Numbered from the stretch's first letter, positions 41,463 to 51,291 are shown. The stretch is 57,682 nucleotides of DNA from UBA1081 sp045639185 (GCA_045639185.1 JAZUCO010000122.1:1-57682), one strand, 5' to 3'. Translations and numbers: made by a program. Notes: generated by a model from the letters alone, not told the origin.

Positions 41463-44400
41463 TTAAATCATAATTCCGAACATAGCAAAGAGGGCTTTGA
41501 AGAATTCTATAATTCTTCTGAAGAATCCTGTGAGAGATTCAAAGAAAGACTCTTCCTGATTGCCGGTATCATTGTCTGTACCGTTTTCACTGTCAGTTTC
41601 ACCGTCTGACGGCACTTTTTCAACATTCACAACAACGGCTACAGTCTTTTCGCTGTCTGTATATCCGTTTTCGTAAACACCTGTTACAAAGTAAGTGAAT
41701 GTTCCGTTTCCTGAAACGGTGAGTTTGACCGTCCACTCAAGAACATCTTCACCGTCAAGCTGAGATGACATATACTCAATCTCGTCAGGTGTTATTATGT
41801 TACCGTTTTCATCGGTGATTTCAAGTGAAGAAACGTCTGCTGAAGTCTTAAGATTGATTGTGACTGTGCTTCCGTTTTCACCGTTTACAATTTCAGGCTC
41901 TGCTGACTGTTCAACATCGAGTGCCGCTGTACGCATTCTCATAAGTGAGTATGCAGCAGCCTGAGTTTCTGTTGTTGCCGAAAGTCTGAGAACATCATTC
42001 TCAACCGATGTGGGGATTCTGAAATATCCCTTTCCGCCGAACTGAGAGAATGTCCATTTAAGGTTTGTGACGGAAAGTACACTTCCCTCTTCACCCGTAT
42101 TCTGAATAACAACAGTTCCGGTTGTGTAATAGATATTACCGTCTGCACCCTTTACCTGATGCCATGTCAATTTACTGCTGTTTGGCATTACAGAGTTGAA
42201 TGAATAATACAGATCTGATGCTGTATTAAGCTTCAGTTCTGTTGTCTGTGAAGCATAAGAAATTGTAAATTCAGGTTTTCCGCAGGCAAGCTTTGTGCCT
42301 ATCTGAATATCTGTGGGAACAGCAGTTGCCCAGATTTCAAATGCAACAGCCTGATCTTTTGCAAGATACAATTCGTTGTTGGGACCTGCAGTTTTATAAG
42401 TTTCGATGTCATTGTCAAGAGCAGCGATACCGTCTATGAAAATCACACCCTGCGAATCTGCTTCAGAAAGTGAATCTGCACCGATGAGCATATTTTTAAG
42501 CTCCAGATAGTTGGGATAAAGCTCATCGTCAACAGAATATGCATCTGATGTATATTTATCTTTTACATTGTCGCCCTCACCTGCAGGTGAATAGATTCTG
42601 ATTGAATCGAGATAAACTCTGTAATATTTTGTTCCGTCATTAGCGGTTGATGAATGACCGAATACACTTGTGAAAGTGGGAGTTATTGTTACATTATAAC
42701 TGCCGTATTCAAGGTCTGTCATCTTGATAACGGGAATCTGATAAAGAGTATCTGTTGTACCTGATTCAGCAACGACCCAACCGTATGCATATGCATATGC
42801 AGGTGTGTCTGATACTGTTTCGGTGACATTTCCGTCAGCATCGTAATAGTGAATCACATCGGTAAGTGCACCGTTTTCATCATAATATCTCTTTGCTGAT
42901 GTACAAGTTCCGTCATCAGCTTTGTACATAGGAGTCAATGATGAATCGAGTGAAGGCTTGCCGTCTGTGCCCATATAGATTCTGCCGTAGTTGTAACCAT
43001 AGAATGTATCAACAACTGTTGTTCTGACAATGTTGTTGTTTTTGTCCTTTATTGTTACGCTGAAAGCACCTGTGGTGCAATCTGTAACGCTTATAAGATC
43101 AAATCCGGTGCCCGTGAATGAGAAATCAATCGTAGGCCAAGCGGCACCTTGTCCGCCGCTGTATTTTGAACTGGGATTATTCTTTGTGCTGACATCAACA
43201 TAGTGAACAGAGTTTCCGCTGAACTTTGCGAATGAAAGATAGTTCACTTCGTAGCCGTAAGGATTAGCCTCACTGTCTGTAAGGTCTGCGGTCTGTTTCA
43301 GTGTTGTATCCTGAGCACCCTCAGTTTTCCATTTGCCGTATTCGTTTTCAGTATTGTTATAATTAGATGGAACTTTACCGTCTGTATACGTTATGGTATC
43401 AAAGGTGTCTTCATAATAAATTGTCGTTGCAGGAACGAATGTTGTTTTTTCAATCTGATAATAAACAACATCATCTGCATAAGTGGGGTCACCTGTGATT
43501 TTTGCACAGACATAGAAGTGCTCCGACTCGGTCATATTCATCGTATTAAGAGTATATGACGTGTTACCCTCTTTATCGATTGTGCAGGTGCCGTATTTCA
43601 TACCGTCAATGGTGTATGTGACACCGGGTTCAAAGGGTACTTCGATTTCGGGCAATTCGAATGTGTATCTTGTACCTACTTCTTCATTTACGGCACAAAG
43701 ACCAAGGTATTCGACTTTAACATTATTATCAAGCGCAGCCTGAGAAAGATTGTTGTTATCTTCAATATTATACTCAACGGGAAGACCGTAATCAAGAGTA
43801 AGAGTCTGGTCAATAATACGGACTTCTTCTGATGTTTCCGAAAGGTTGAATGACATATGGCAGTTTGAGTCTGACGCACCTCTTTCAAGGTAGAAGAAGC
43901 TGAGTGTATGAGCCTGACCGTCTGAAATTACGTCGTGAAGTTTGTTGAGTGCTGCAATTGTGTCTAAATTGTAATTTGCTGCTTCGGGGTGATTTTCAAC
44001 AATCTTGTTGTATGAATATGTGCATTCATACTCACCGCCCTTGAGCTTAGCATATGAGGCACCGTCGTCCCCGGTCTCAGTATCGGCAACATCCATTGCA
44101 AACTGATAATTGATTGTACAGTTTGTAAAGTTGATTGTTACCCCTCGTGCACCGTGAAGACCGCCGTTGTCAAGAACAAGCACACCGTCAATATAAACGA
44201 GAACGTCATCGTCACCTGAGAAGTTGAAGATAACATCTTCACCGTTTGCGTGTTTACCGCCCTTGGGGATATAGAAGTTATGTTCAAATGTGAATCCGTA
44301 GTGATAAATTGCGTTTTCATTTTCAAGGTCTGTTGCACCCTGGTTATAGTTAAAGGGGAAGAAACCTGAACCTGAATTGGGACCTTTAGCTTCCCAATGT

Positions 44401-47400
44401 TTTACCTCATTCAGCTGCATATCAACTGTCTGATTTTCGTCATCAAAATCAGCCTGAACAAGATGAGTTGTATCGCTGCTGTCGAAGTAATAGGTATTTA
44501 CGCCATATTCGTCTGTACTGATAAATATGGGGAACTCTGCATCCCAGTAATATTTTGCGAACTGACCTGTTGTGGCAGTTGTAACATTACCGTCTGCATC
44601 AAGATTTTCACGGGTGAACATATCGGGGAAATAAACGCTTATTCCCTCGAGATACGGGAGGTCTATCGCTGTCCAGGTGTTTGTTTCGCTGGTAACAAGA
44701 CCGTACTTGTATATGCCTACATCAGTAGGCTCTGAACCGTCCGCGTAATCATGACCGTCATTTGAATAGGAAAGAGGACCTGAGTATGCTGAGTGTGATA
44801 CAACAACTCCGTTTTCGAGTGTCGCGCTTGCAAGTCCCTGCACGGATGCACCGTTGTATACATCGTGCATATTACCGTTTCCGTAATCTACTGAGGGGTC
44901 ATTTTCGCCTCGAGTGTTATCCTTGGTATAGATATTCCAGAGAGAAAGAATGGGATAATCCTTATAGAAATACTGCGGATATGCATCGTTTATAGCAGCG
45001 TTCTTGTTGGAACCCTCATAATTTGCATAGGGTACGCCCGTAAACTGAAGTGAATAGATTTCCGCATAAATCTCGGCAACTTCATCGAGAGCCTTGTCTG
45101 CATAGCCGGGTCCCCATGCACGTGTATCATATCCGATGATATCCTTTATCTGTCTTACAAGATTCTGGTCTGCAAGGATTGCATTCTTCATTGTACGGAC
45201 AGAAATATCATTCATAAGCATACCACCGTCTGAATAGTCGGGAGTATCACCTGTATTGTTGTAACCGTATTTGAAGAGTGTACCGTCAATTTTCTTGATA
45301 TCCATTTCAAGGGCAGCGATTGCATCTTTTATAGCCTTTGTGGCTGCTTTGTAATCTGCATCTGTAGACGATGATGAAGAATAGACGCTTACACCGTTTT
45401 CAAGCTGAGCAAGAAGATTCTCAAAGCTTTCTCTTGTGTACATAGAGAAGTCTGCTTTTATACCGTCAAGAAGAGCATTGTAAAGATCGACACGATTGAT
45501 GTTTGCATTGCCCGAACCGCCGCCGGTGTTATTTTCGACTATGGTTTTTTTATACAGCCACATTTTTGCATTTATGTATGTATGCTTGTTGGCGGGCATC
45601 CATTGCGGATCTTCAGCATAGAAATGATCCTCACCTGTTTTGTGAATCAGATAAAAACCATTTGCACGAAGCAGAATTGAACCGTCGGAACCAACCTCAA
45701 CAGCTATAGCCGTAGGCACATCCGTATATCCGTTATAATATTCACCTATAGTAACATACAAGCCTGATGATGTATTTTTTATATAGTATTCATTATTTCC
45801 TATATGGGTGAATTCAAATACATTAGAGTCCGGGGTAAAAAATTCGCTATACGGATAATTTACACCAGTAGCAACAGCTGCAGACTGAATATCGGTTGAT
45901 GCATTTATACACCAGCCTTGAAACATTCCGGTAGTCATTACAATATCCTGATTGTAAATTACATATTCACCATTTGCAATGCTGCCCTCGGAAACCGTTG
46001 CATCAGCGGGACTGATTACATAAGCAATGGATTTGTTTGTGTCCTCAGGCTCAGAAGGGTTATTTTCTTTCGGCTCTGAGTAAAGCCAGATCACAGCACT
46101 TTCGGGATTTTCGGCTTCTTCATATATACCAAAGCCGTTAAAATATCCTCCATGACGTCCATCAATATAAACGCCTGGTTCACTATAAATCTGAATTGAT
46201 CCGTTTTCTTTTGCAATAACAGTAAACAGATGCGGTTCAGTATCAAATACTGTCATCCAGTTATTTTTGTCATAGCTCAGATAGTTCTGTGTGCTTACAT
46301 TTCTGATATAATACTGATTATTGCCCTGATGAATAAATTCATATAAATTATCATCAGATGTATCAATGCTTTTATATGTGTATGCGGATTCATCTGAGGA
46401 CAAATTTCCTGCGGTAATATACTCTGTAGCAATAGACCAGCCGCCGTATGATTCGTCAGTCATTACATAGTTTTTAGTATTGATTATATAATACCCATTT
46501 TCAATACAACCGTTTGCTTTTGACGAATCTGCAAGATAAATATGATATTTATTTTTATCTGCCTCTTCACCACCTGAATCACCCGAGTCACCCGAGTCAC
46601 CTGAGTCACCTGTTCCGCCTGAACTTTCATCGGGAGGGGTGAGTTTGTTGATATGATGCTTTACAATCTCAAATTCATCGTAAAGAGTAGGCTGATATTT
46701 TGTGTCATTCTGTCTGATAACTTCGTGAAGCTCGTCTGTAAGGTCTGTACCTGACTCTGCCGCACTTGTTACGGTAACACCCTGCGCAGCAATGAAAGAT
46801 GAGCCTTCTGTTGCCTCGGCAGTAATATTGATTGTGCCGATTTCATCAGTTGTTCTCAGAATTACAAGGGCTTTGCCGTTGAACATCTGAATTTTTGCTT
46901 CTGAATCAGAAAGAATTACAGACTTCTGCTGGAATTTTTCTGTTGTTGCGGGGTTACCGTTATCAACACCCACAATTTTTGCATATCTTGAAGAATAATC
47001 GTCAACCTTGATGTTAAGAGTGCCGTTATAATCGTTCATAAAGTTGCCGTCGGCATCTCTTGCTTCATATTCAACATAAATATAGTCTGTGCCGTCTGCA
47101 ACAAAGGTATCTCTGCCGCCCCATACACTTGAAACAATCTGAGTTGCTGTGCCGCTTACTGATTTTGAAGAACCGACAGTTTCTGTGATTTCTCTGTTGT
47201 TTTTGTCATAAGCTTTTACGGAAAGAGTTCCCTCTTCGTATTTAACATGGAACTGAGGGTACAAATCTGAACCTAAACCGTCATAGAACTGAACTGCTGT
47301 GCATTTTGATGCATCGGTAACAGTTTCCTGCCATGTTTTGTAAGTATAAAGTCCGCCCTCTGACTTAACGTCGGTTGATGTTGCAGTTGCAATGACCTGA

Positions 47401-49484
47401 CCGTTAAGAAGAAGCTCAATTTTTGCCGCATTGCTGTAAACTGCAACGGGAACATAACCGTTTGTTACGGTAAGCTTGTCTTTATTCCATGAACCGGGAA
47501 CAAGATGAAGAGTTGTGCTATCCTCATTCCACCAGCTTCTGTAAAGGTAGTATGAATCCTTTTCAAAACCTGCGGTATCAACAACACCGAAGTATGATGA
47601 GTTGGGAACAACACTCTGATTTGCCTCATTATAGTCATTCCAGGGAGTAGGCTCGCCTATGTAGTCAAAGCCTGTCCATATAAATTCACCTGAGAACCAA
47701 TCGTTTGTTATTGCATAATACCAGGCTTCTGCGGCTTCGTTACCCCAGCTTACAGCATTGGTATCATAAGATGTACACTGCATTGTTGCGTCATCGGTGC
47801 CCATTGTGTAATAAACACCACGGCTGTTAATTGCAGATGCAGCTTCTGTTGCAACAAAGGGTTTGCCTGACCTTGAATCTGAGGGGTCAGTCATAACGTA
47901 TGCCCAACCCTCGGGATTGTAGTTACCGCCGATAACATCCATTTTATCATCAAGCATCTTTGTTGTTTCATCGTTAAAAGGTCTGTTATTGCCGTAAAAT
48001 ACAGCTCTTGTTGTATCAAGCTTATCGCAGATTGCAAGGATTGAATCTGCAATTGAAGCATAGTTTGCTGTTGATTCACCCTCTGTAATGTTGCAAAGCT
48101 CATTACCTATATCCCATGCAATAACAGACGGGTCGTGTTCGTCACGGAGAATTGCGTGCTCAACAACATACTGGAACCATTTCTGACCCTTTGCACCGAT
48201 TGCTGTATTGTTTTCTGAAATTTTTTCATTGAAGAATTTACTGAAATCGTTTTCATTGTAGCTTTTGGATGCATCCCATCCGTCAAAGAATTCCACAATA
48301 ACGAGCATACCAAGCTGATTACAGATTTCAATAAGTGTTTTTGAACTTGGATTATGTGAAGTACGGATTGCGTTACAACCCATATCCTTGAGTGTCACAA
48401 GCTGACGGTAAATTGCCTCATATTCCTGAGCACCGCCGAGTGCACCCTGATCGTTATGAAGACAGACACCCTTGAGTTTTACCGGTTCGTGGTTAAGCAT
48501 AAAACCGCCGTCTGCTGTCCATTCCATACAACGGAAACCGAATGTTGTGTGATATTCGTCGAGAATTTCACCTGTGTTATAATCTTTTACAACAGTACAG
48601 AGTTTGTACAGCACGGGATTTTCAATTGACCATTCTTCAGGATTTGCAACTTCAGGTGATAGCGTTACCTCTTTTTCCGTTTCCGCAGGTATTGTAATCG
48701 GATCTGATTCTACAATATCACTTACCGGATTATGGTCAGCATCAAGAACAGATGCTTCAACGGTAACAATTCTTGAAATTGCAGTATCGTTGTGCATTTT
48801 GATTTTTGCCTCAGCGTGAGCTTTTGCAGATTTATGAAGGTCGGGAGTTGTTATACGGGGACCGTAAAGCGCAACATGTACGGGACCTGCAATTGCAAGA
48901 GTAACATCTCTGTAAATACCTGAGCCTGAATACCAACGGCTGTTTGGAAGGTCATTCACAACCTTGACTGCAATGAGGTTATGTGATGTATTTGAATAGA
49001 TAAGATAATCTGAAATCTCGAATGAAAAACTGTTGTAGCCGTAATGGTTTTCACCTACATACTGACCGTTTACGTATACATATGTATGCTGATAAGCACC
49101 GTCAAAATTAAGGAATACACGGTCACCGGTGTAATATTCATAAAGGTTGAACCATTTTCTGTACCAGCCTGTACCACCGGGAAGATGACCTGTTTCAGCC
49201 TCTGTACCGTCAATGGTGAATTCCTGACTCATACTGAAATCGTGAGGAAGGTCTACTGATTCCCATGATGAATCATCAAAACCTTTAAGGTATGCTGTAT
49301 CGTCATCACTGAAAGAGAAATTCCAGCCTTTGTTGAAATCCATCTCCAGTCGGGTATCGTTATAATGCTGTTCATGACCTGCCATAGCGGATGCAAAAAG
49401 ACTGCTCCACCCATCATTATATAAAGTTGATGCAAGCATTAATACACAAAGTAAAAATGAAAACACCTTTTTTGAGAATTTCAT
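41463..49484 (-). CDS. Giant secreted multi-domain GH2 glycosidase with fibro-slime domain
   Basis: 2673 residues. Signal peptide about 1-33. GH2 sugar-binding, Ig-like and TIM-barrel domains cover about 40-640, with acid/base Glu462 (DIGNELCN), nucleophile Glu547 (FVATEAAS) and GEFIWTGFDYIGEP. Next come Ig/Big-like domains, a Gly-Asp-Ser linker (about 955-975), two related beta-trefoil-like modules (about 979-1138 and 1150-1315), a FIVAR-like helical module (about 1330-1395), a fibro-slime domain (SGDDDVLVYIDGVLVLD, near 1750), further carbohydrate-binding-like modules, and an amphipathic tail (FFRRIIEFFKALFAMF). Start at ATG 49484 after TGGAGG. Likely a beta-galactosidase or beta-glucuronidase acting on host or plant glycans at the cell surface. 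Confidence 0.9.
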   Translation of the reverse strand: MKFSKKVFSFLLCVLMLASTLYNDGWSSLFASAMAGHEQHYNDTRLEMDFNKGWNFSFSDDDTAYLKGFDDSSWESVDLPHDFSMSQEFTIDGTEAETGHLPGGTGWYRKWFNLYEYYTGDRVFLNFDGAYQHTYVYVNGQYVGENHYGYNSFSFEISDYLIYSNTSHNLIAVKVVNDLPNSRWYSGSGIYRDVTLAIAGPVHVALYGPRITTPDLHKSAKAHAEAKIKMHNDTAISRIVTVEASVLDADHNPVSDIVESDPITIPAETEKEVTLSPEVANPEEWSIENPVLYKLCTVVKDYNTGEILDEYHTTFGFRCMEWTADGGFMLNHEPVKLKGVCLHNDQGALGGAQEYEAIYRQLVTLKDMGCNAIRTSHNPSSKTLIEICNQLGMLVIVEFFDGWDASKSYNENDFSKFFNEKISENNTAIGAKGQKWFQYVVEHAILRDEHDPSVIAWDIGNELCNITEGESTANYASIADSILAICDKLDTTRAVFYGNNRPFNDETTKMLDDKMDVIGGNYNPEGWAYVMTDPSDSRSGKPFVATEAASAINSRGVYYTMGTDDATMQCTSYDTNAVSWGNEAAEAWYYAITNDWFSGEFIWTGFDYIGEPTPWNDYNEANQSVVPNSSYFGVVDTAGFEKDSYYLYRSWWNEDSTTLHLVPGSWNKDKLTVTNGYVPVAVYSNAAKIELLLNGQVIATATSTDVKSEGGLYTYKTWQETVTDASKCTAVQFYDGLGSDLYPQFHVKYEEGTLSVKAYDKNNREITETVGSSKSVSGTATQIVSSVWGGRDTFVADGTDYIYVEYEARDADGNFMNDYNGTLNIKVDDYSSRYAKIVGVDNGNPATTEKFQQKSVILSDSEAKIQMFNGKALVILRTTDEIGTINITAEATEGSSFIAAQGVTVTSAAESGTDLTDELHEVIRQNDTKYQPTLYDEFEIVKHHINKLTPPDESSGGTGDSGDSGDSGDSGGEEADKNKYHIYLADSSKANGCIENGYYIINTKNYVMTDESYGGWSIATEYITAGNLSSDESAYTYKSIDTSDDNLYEFIHQGNNQYYIRNVSTQNYLSYDKNNWMTVFDTEPHLFTVIAKENGSIQIYSEPGVYIDGRHGGYFNGFGIYEEAENPESAVIWLYSEPKENNPSEPEDTNKSIAYVISPADATVSEGSIANGEYVIYNQDIVMTTGMFQGWCINASTDIQSAAVATGVNYPYSEFFTPDSNVFEFTHIGNNEYYIKNTSSGLYVTIGEYYNGYTDVPTAIAVEVGSDGSILLRANGFYLIHKTGEDHFYAEDPQWMPANKHTYINAKMWLYKKTIVENNTGGGSGNANINRVDLYNALLDGIKADFSMYTRESFENLLAQLENGVSVYSSSSSTDADYKAATKAIKDAIAALEMDIKKIDGTLFKYGYNNTGDTPDYSDGGMLMNDISVRTMKNAILADQNLVRQIKDIIGYDTRAWGPGYADKALDEVAEIYAEIYSLQFTGVPYANYEGSNKNAAINDAYPQYFYKDYPILSLWNIYTKDNTRGENDPSVDYGNGNMHDVYNGASVQGLASATLENGVVVSHSAYSGPLSYSNDGHDYADGSEPTDVGIYKYGLVTSETNTWTAIDLPYLEGISVYFPDMFTRENLDADGNVTTATTGQFAKYYWDAEFPIFISTDEYGVNTYYFDSSDTTHLVQADFDDENQTVDMQLNEVKHWEAKGPNSGSGFFPFNYNQGATDLENENAIYHYGFTFEHNFYIPKGGKHANGEDVIFNFSGDDDVLVYIDGVLVLDNGGLHGARGVTINFTNCTINYQFAMDVADTETGDDGASYAKLKGGEYECTYSYNKIVENHPEAANYNLDTIAALNKLHDVISDGQAHTLSFFYLERGASDSNCHMSFNLSETSEEVRIIDQTLTLDYGLPVEYNIEDNNNLSQAALDNNVKVEYLGLCAVNEEVGTRYTFELPEIEVPFEPGVTYTIDGMKYGTCTIDKEGNTSYTLNTMNMTESEHFYVCAKITGDPTYADDVVYYQIEKTTFVPATTIYYEDTFDTITYTDGKVPSNYNNTENEYGKWKTEGAQDTTLKQTADLTDSEANPYGYEVNYLSFAKFSGNSVHYVDVSTKNNPSSKYSGGQGAAWPTIDFSFTGTGFDLISVTDCTTGAFSVTIKDKNNNIVRTTVVDTFYGYNYGRIYMGTDGKPSLDSSLTPMYKADDGTCTSAKRYYDENGALTDVIHYYDADGNVTETVSDTPAYAYAYGWVVAESGTTDTLYQIPVIKMTDLEYGSYNVTITPTFTSVFGHSSTANDGTKYYRVYLDSIRIYSPAGEGDNVKDKYTSDAYSVDDELYPNYLELKNMLIGADSLSEADSQGVIFIDGIAALDNDIETYKTAGPNNELYLAKDQAVAFEIWATAVPTDIQIGTKLACGKPEFTISYASQTTELKLNTASDLYYSFNSVMPNSSKLTWHQVKGADGNIYYTTGTVVIQNTGEEGSVLSVTNLKWTFSQFGGKGYFRIPTSVENDVLRLSATTETQAAAYSLMRMRTAALDVEQSAEPEIVNGENGSTVTINLKTSADVSSLEITDENGNIITPDEIEYMSSQLDGEDVLEWTVKLTVSGNGTFTYFVTGVYENGYTDSEKTVAVVVNVEKVPSDGETDSENGTDNDTGNQEESFFESLTGFFRRIIEFFKALFAMFGIMI

Positions 49485-49722
49485 ATTGTTGCCTCCATAG
49501 CAGCTTGAAAAAAATGACATAAAAAGACAATTTATCATTATTATTATATCATCAGAAAGTGTCAAAAGTCAAACAAAATTCAGCAATTTATGTGCATTTT
49601 TTTTATTCGTAAACATTGTAAAATCTTTATAGGAAAAATAATGCAAAAAAGTGAGGTCTGAAGCCACCTGAGATACTGTTTTTCTGCTGATTTTTTTGTT
49701 ATATTTTTTTGGTACGCGATAT
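49485..49722. other. Long 5' leader of the giant GH2 gene
   Basis: If transcription starts from site D, the leader is about 230 nt, AT-rich and gene-free. I see no convincing riboswitch or strong attenuator in it. The remaining gap up to 49899 holds site D and the HAD promoter. Confidence 0.4.
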
Positions 49723-49756
49723 ATTATCATACACACTATTACAAAGTGATTACAAA
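49723..49756 (-). promoter_or_regulatory. Heptamer direct-repeat promoter, site D
   Basis: Minus strand: TTTGTAA-TCAC-TTTGTAA (49756-49739), 10 bases, GATAAT (49728-49723). The 4-base spacer differs from the other sites while heptamers and -10 distance are kept. Confidence 0.7.
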
Positions 49757-49852
49757 TAAATCTTTTATAGAAAAATTTTTTTCAAAAAGTCAATTTTTTT
49801 TAATTTCGAGATTAAAAGACAGCTTTCCTTCCCCGTCAGAATTTATGAATCA

Positions 49853-49882
49853 TTGACAAAACTGTCCGTTTTTTGGTATACT
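49853..49882 (+). promoter_or_regulatory. Sigma-A promoter of the HAD gene
   Basis: TTGACA (49853-49858), 18-bp spacer, TATACT (49877-49882), 17 nt before the start codon, so the leader is very short. Confidence 0.6.
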
Positions 49883-49899
49883 TACAAACGGTGATAAAA

Positions 49900-50475
49900 A
49901 TGAAAAAAAGACTTATTATTTTTGATTGTTTCGGTGTAATTTTCGGTGAGGTTGCTCCCGTATTTTTCAGAAGACATTTTGCTCCCGAAGAGGCTGCCGT
50001 GCTGAAAGATAAATATTTCATTCCTGCAGACCTCGGTCTTGTGACATTCGATGAGCTTTTTGACAATATGGCAAAAGAGCTTGATATGAACAAAGAAGAC
50101 ATTCTCACAGAGTGGAATTCAATTATTCATCTTAACGAGGAAATTCTCCCCGTTATCAAAGAGCTTAAAAAGAATGCAGACGTGATTCTTCTTTCAAATG
50201 CGGTAGAAAGCTTTGTTGAAGGACTTTTTGAAAAATACTCCCTCACAGAGTATTTTGACAGAATCTTCATTTCCTGCTATCTCAAAATGGCAAAGCCCGA
50301 CCCTGCTATATATCAGTATGCCGTTTCTCAGATGGGCAAAGAATATGACGAAATCTTTATGATTGATGACAACATAAAAAATGTTGAAAATCTTAACGAA
50401 ATCGGAATAAAAGGTATTCAGTACAACGGCATTGAAGACCTTGACGAATTACTTAGCGGAGAGGGAAAACAATAA
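49900..50475 (+). CDS. HAD-superfamily hydrolase
   Basis: Cytosolic phosphatase-like protein of 191 residues. Motif I is IIFDCFGVIFG, in which the usual second Asp (DxD) is replaced: D-C-F-G, as in the haloacid-dehalogenase/epoxide-hydrolase N-like branch. Motif II is LLSNA, motif III Lys in KMAKPDP, and motif IV MIDDN. Start at ATG 49900 (GGTGAT weakly upstream). The final codons AAA CAA TAA lie in a hairpin repeat, exactly as in rpe. Substrate unknown. Confidence 0.88.
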   Translation: MKKRLIIFDCFGVIFGEVAPVFFRRHFAPEEAAVLKDKYFIPADLGLVTFDELFDNMAKELDMNKEDILTEWNSIIHLNEEILPVIKELKKNADVILLSNAVESFVEGLFEKYSLTEYFDRIFISCYLKMAKPDPAIYQYAVSQMGKEYDEIFMIDDNIKNVENLNEIGIKGIQYNGIEDLDELLSGEGKQ

Positions 50476-50508
50476 TTTATGTGGCTTTATGCCACTAAAT
50501 TATTATTT
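50467..50508. repeat. AATAATTTA hairpin repeat overlapping the HAD stop codon
   Basis: AAACAATAATTTA (50467-50479), GTGGC, loop TTTAT, GCCAC, TAAATTATTATTT (50496-50508), one mismatch. Homologous to 9278-9319. It is followed by AATTCGT repeats (50509-50545). Confidence 0.8.
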
Positions 50509-50588
50509 CAATTCGTAATGCGTAATTCGTAATTCGTAATTTCGGAACACCTTCGGTGTTGGATTTATAAAATTGTCAAGCTGAACCT

Positions 50589-50758
50589 GTAGGGACCGAT
50601 GCCCACATCGGTCCGATTGCGTAATGTAATGGAGCAATAACGATTGAAAATCGTTCTATTGCAATAATTTTAATGAATCAATTTGTTCGTTTTGCGGAAA
50701 TCAGAGATTTCCGATTTGTCTTCGACAAATGCGGACCGATGTGGGCATCGGTCCCTAC
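50589..50758. repeat. GTAGGG hairpin-chain element (170 bp, 27-bp terminal inverted repeats)
   Basis: Left end GTAGGGACCGATG...CGGTCCG (50589-50615) is the inverse of the right end (50732-50758), each itself a hairpin. Internal hairpins are GCAATAACGATT/AATCGTTCTATTGC, CGGAAATC/GATTTCCG and ATTTGTC/GACAAAT. No coding sequence. This is the main content of gap 50476-50830, together with AATTCGT tandem repeats and a terminator. Confidence 0.8.
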
Positions 50759-50800
50759 ACTCGGTTCAAAACATCCCGACAAATTCTGATTTACAACAAA

Positions 50801-50833
50801 AACAACGGACACGCAGGTGCCCGTTGTTTTTTA
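50801..50833. terminator. Duplicated terminator, copy 1
   Basis: ACAACGG...CCGTTGT with GTG/CAC inner pairing, followed by a T run on the plus strand and preceded by A residues. Nearly identical to 51681-51713. It ends the SLOG gene on the minus strand. Confidence 0.8.
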
Positions 50834-51271
50834 TTTTATCGTTCCCATATTAATAATAACCAGACCTTGTTTTTTCGCATAATCGTATGTTTTTATTGCT
50901 CCTCCGAAATTATATGAAACATAACAAAAAGCAAGAGAAGATTTATTCACCATATATCGGTTTCTTTGCACAATTGCAGATTTATAATGATATTTTTCAA
51001 AACCGTAGGGATATATTATTTCATCAAAATAATTGCTGTTCTGAACAGATGCTGTCAGATAAGGAATTACAAGAAAACTCTTCACATTCAGATATTTTTT
51101 CTTCAGCAGGAATAAACAACGGGCACACAGCATATCAAACTGCCCCATACCTCCGCAAAGAAAATATAAATATCCTTGCCTAATCAAATTTTCAAGCTGT
51201 TCAGATACATCATTTTCGCTCAGATTATCAATCACGCTATGTCCTATTATAACAACTGTTTTATTTTTCAT
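50831..51271 (-). CDS. SLOG-superfamily protein (DUF1273/YpsA-like)
   Basis: 146 residues. A Rossmann-like nucleotide-sensing fold: VVIIGHSVIDN at the start, LYFLCGGMGQFDMLCA for the phosphate-binding loop, VQRNRYMVNKSSLAFCYV and IKTYDYAKKQGLVIINM at the end. The family is common beside XRE regulators in Clostridia; roles proposed for SLOG proteins include sensing nucleotides or ADP-ribose derivatives. Divergent from an XRE gene with two operator-like palindromes between them, so likely regulated by it. Confidence 0.8.
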   Translation of the reverse strand: MKNKTVVIIGHSVIDNLSENDVSEQLENLIRQGYLYFLCGGMGQFDMLCARCLFLLKKKYLNVKSFLVIPYLTASVQNSNYFDEIIYPYGFEKYHYKSAIVQRNRYMVNKSSLAFCYVSYNFGGAIKTYDYAKKQGLVIINMGTIK

Positions 51272-51291
51272 AATCTATCACCGAATAGATT

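Noticed and set aside
49485..49722. Riboswitch in the GH2 leader
   Set aside because: Long leader, but no recognisable aptamer or strong terminator/antiterminator pair by eye.
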